A stretch of 64,000 nucleotides of DNA. Source: Mucilaginibacter sp. KACC 22773. GTDB taxonomy: Bacteria > Bacteroidota > Bacteroidia > Sphingobacteriales > Sphingobacteriaceae. Location: the NCBI RefSeq assembly GCF_028736215.1, contig NZ_CP117883.1, forward strand, positions 4,030,001 through 4,094,000, written 5' to 3'. The position numbers and the translations under genes are program-made. Numbering within the stretch: the first letter of the stretch is position 1; each line of letters opens with the position of its first letter. Below, in pieces: positions 63,320 to 64,000 of this stretch. The notes under the pieces were generated by a model. The model was not told where the DNA came from, made no database searches, and was given only the letters and a program-made list of their open reading frames with translations.

Positions 63320-64000
63320 ATGAATATCATAAAAGCATCGCTTAAATATAAGCCCGTAACATTATCGGTATTACTATTGCTATTTGCGGTTGGTGTAAAT
63401 TCTCTTTTGAATATGCCACGCAGGGAGGATCCTAAAATTACCATCCGCCAGGGTTTAGTCATTGCATCTTTCCCGGGAGCTAACTCCGCACAGGTGGAAG
63501 ACCAGGTTACAAAAAAGTTGGAACAATATCTTTTTCAATATGAAGAGGTAGATAAATCCAAAACATATTCTACCACAAAAGATGGTGTAGTGGTAGTAAA
63601 CGTTGAGCTTACCGAGAGTGTAAAGCAACCTGATATATTTTGGAGTAAACTGCGCCACCAGCTTTTAGTATCAAAGCAAATTGACTTACCGGCAGGTGTT
63701 AAAGGGCCTATTGTAAACTCGGATTTCGGCGACACTGAAGCCCTTGTAATCGGGCTGGAAAGCAACAGCGCCAGCTACCAGGAATTAAAACATTATGCCC
63801 AAAGATTGGAAGATTATCTGCGCACTATACCCGCTGCTTCAAAAATAAAGCGGATAGGCGAGCAGCAGGAGGAAATTGTAGTGTCATCCAACTCCGAGAA
63901 AATGTCGCAATATGGGGTTAACGCACAACAGGTTGTACAACTTCTTCAATCTCAAAATAACATTAATCCTACCGGAGAGGTTAAAACAAGCAGCAATAAA
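63320..64000 (+). CDS. RND efflux pump, inner-membrane permease (3' end beyond window)
   Basis: 227 codons are visible from ATG 63320 and the frame is open to the right edge. The N-terminal helix MNIIKASLKYKPVTLSVLLLLFAVG, the PRREDPKI motif (about residues 36-43) and SFPGANSAQVEDQVTKKLE are diagnostic of the AcrB/hydrophobe-amphiphile RND family. The following periplasmic porter subdomain includes GVKGPIVNSDFGD and KIKRIGEQQEEIVV. It would use the proton gradient to expel small molecules together with the adaptor. A full protein would have about 1000 residues. Confidence 0.95.
   Translation, partial: MNIIKASLKYKPVTLSVLLLLFAVGVNSLLNMPRREDPKITIRQGLVIASFPGANSAQVEDQVTKKLEQYLFQYEEVDKSKTYSTTKDGVVVVNVELTESVKQPDIFWSKLRHQLLVSKQIDLPAGVKGPIVNSDFGDTEALVIGLESNSASYQELKHYAQRLEDYLRTIPAASKIKRIGEQQEEIVVSSNSEKMSQYGVNAQQVVQLLQSQNNINPTGEVKTSSNK

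Overview
The window looks like a chromosomal segment of a Bacteroidota bacterium, most like the Sphingobacteriaceae (Mucilaginibacter/Pedobacter type). The grounds are two SusC/SusD pairs, lipoproteins with a Cys-Lys-Lys start after the lipobox, a hybrid two-component regulator with a beta-propeller sensor, many secreted glycoside hydrolases, and weak Shine-Dalgarno signals. The genus is inference; no rRNA, tRNA, CRISPR array or intact mobile element was found.

Layout. (1) 1-7.6 kb, + strand: the end of an exopolysaccharide cluster with three glycosyltransferases, a WcaF-like acetyltransferase, a GMC-type flavin oxidoreductase, an unknown small protein and GDP-mannose 4,6-dehydratase (gmd). 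It is followed by a decayed tyrosine-recombinase fossil and a strong bidirectional terminator. (2) 8.1-25.9 kb: a first glycan-utilisation locus. A divergent AraC regulator is followed on the + strand by an alpha-galactosidase-like clan GH-D enzyme, an MFS sugar porter, a DUF5107/TPR protein, galactose mutarotase, then SusC, SusD and two surface lipoproteins sharing a DUF5000-like C-terminus. It ends in a hairpin terminator. The galactose theme (GH-D enzyme, GalM, porter) is consistent. (3) 26.1-60.3 kb, all - strand: a second, larger polysaccharide utilisation locus (PUL). Read in the direction of transcription it has a lipoprotein GH5 with a ricin-type lectin domain, the hybrid two-component regulator, SusC, SusD, an SGBP-B-like glycan-binding protein, GH5 with BACON domain, GH5, GH42, GH39, GH3, a second GH42, a GH141-like beta-helix protein with PDZ domain, GH29 and two GH2 enzymes. 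A frameshifted 68-bp GH3 tail lies between GH42 and GH3. (4) 61-64 kb, + strand: a Crp/Fnr regulator, a small protein resembling the NAD-binding half of ferredoxin-NADP reductases, an RND efflux adaptor and the start of the RND pump (cut by the window edge).

How the second PUL probably works: surface SusC/SusD and SGBP capture a beta-linked backbone, lipoprotein and secreted GH5 enzymes cut it, and periplasmic GH3, GH39, GH42, GH2, GH29 and GH141-like enzymes strip glucose/xylose, galactose and fucose side groups. Hydrolase content and the SGBP-B domain point toward a decorated beta-glucan such as fucogalactoxyloglucan. No GH31 alpha-xylosidase or GH95 fucosidase is present here, so that target is a hypothesis.

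Non-coding signals found by eye: a recurring ACCAATTA motif in the leaders of both SusC genes, the GH-D gene and the lectin-GH5 gene; A/T-run inverted repeats before the first SusC; two tandem 80-bp hairpin units after the lectin-GH5; a 13-bp hairpin between two GH5 genes; and a hairpin that contains the start codon of the reductase-like gene.
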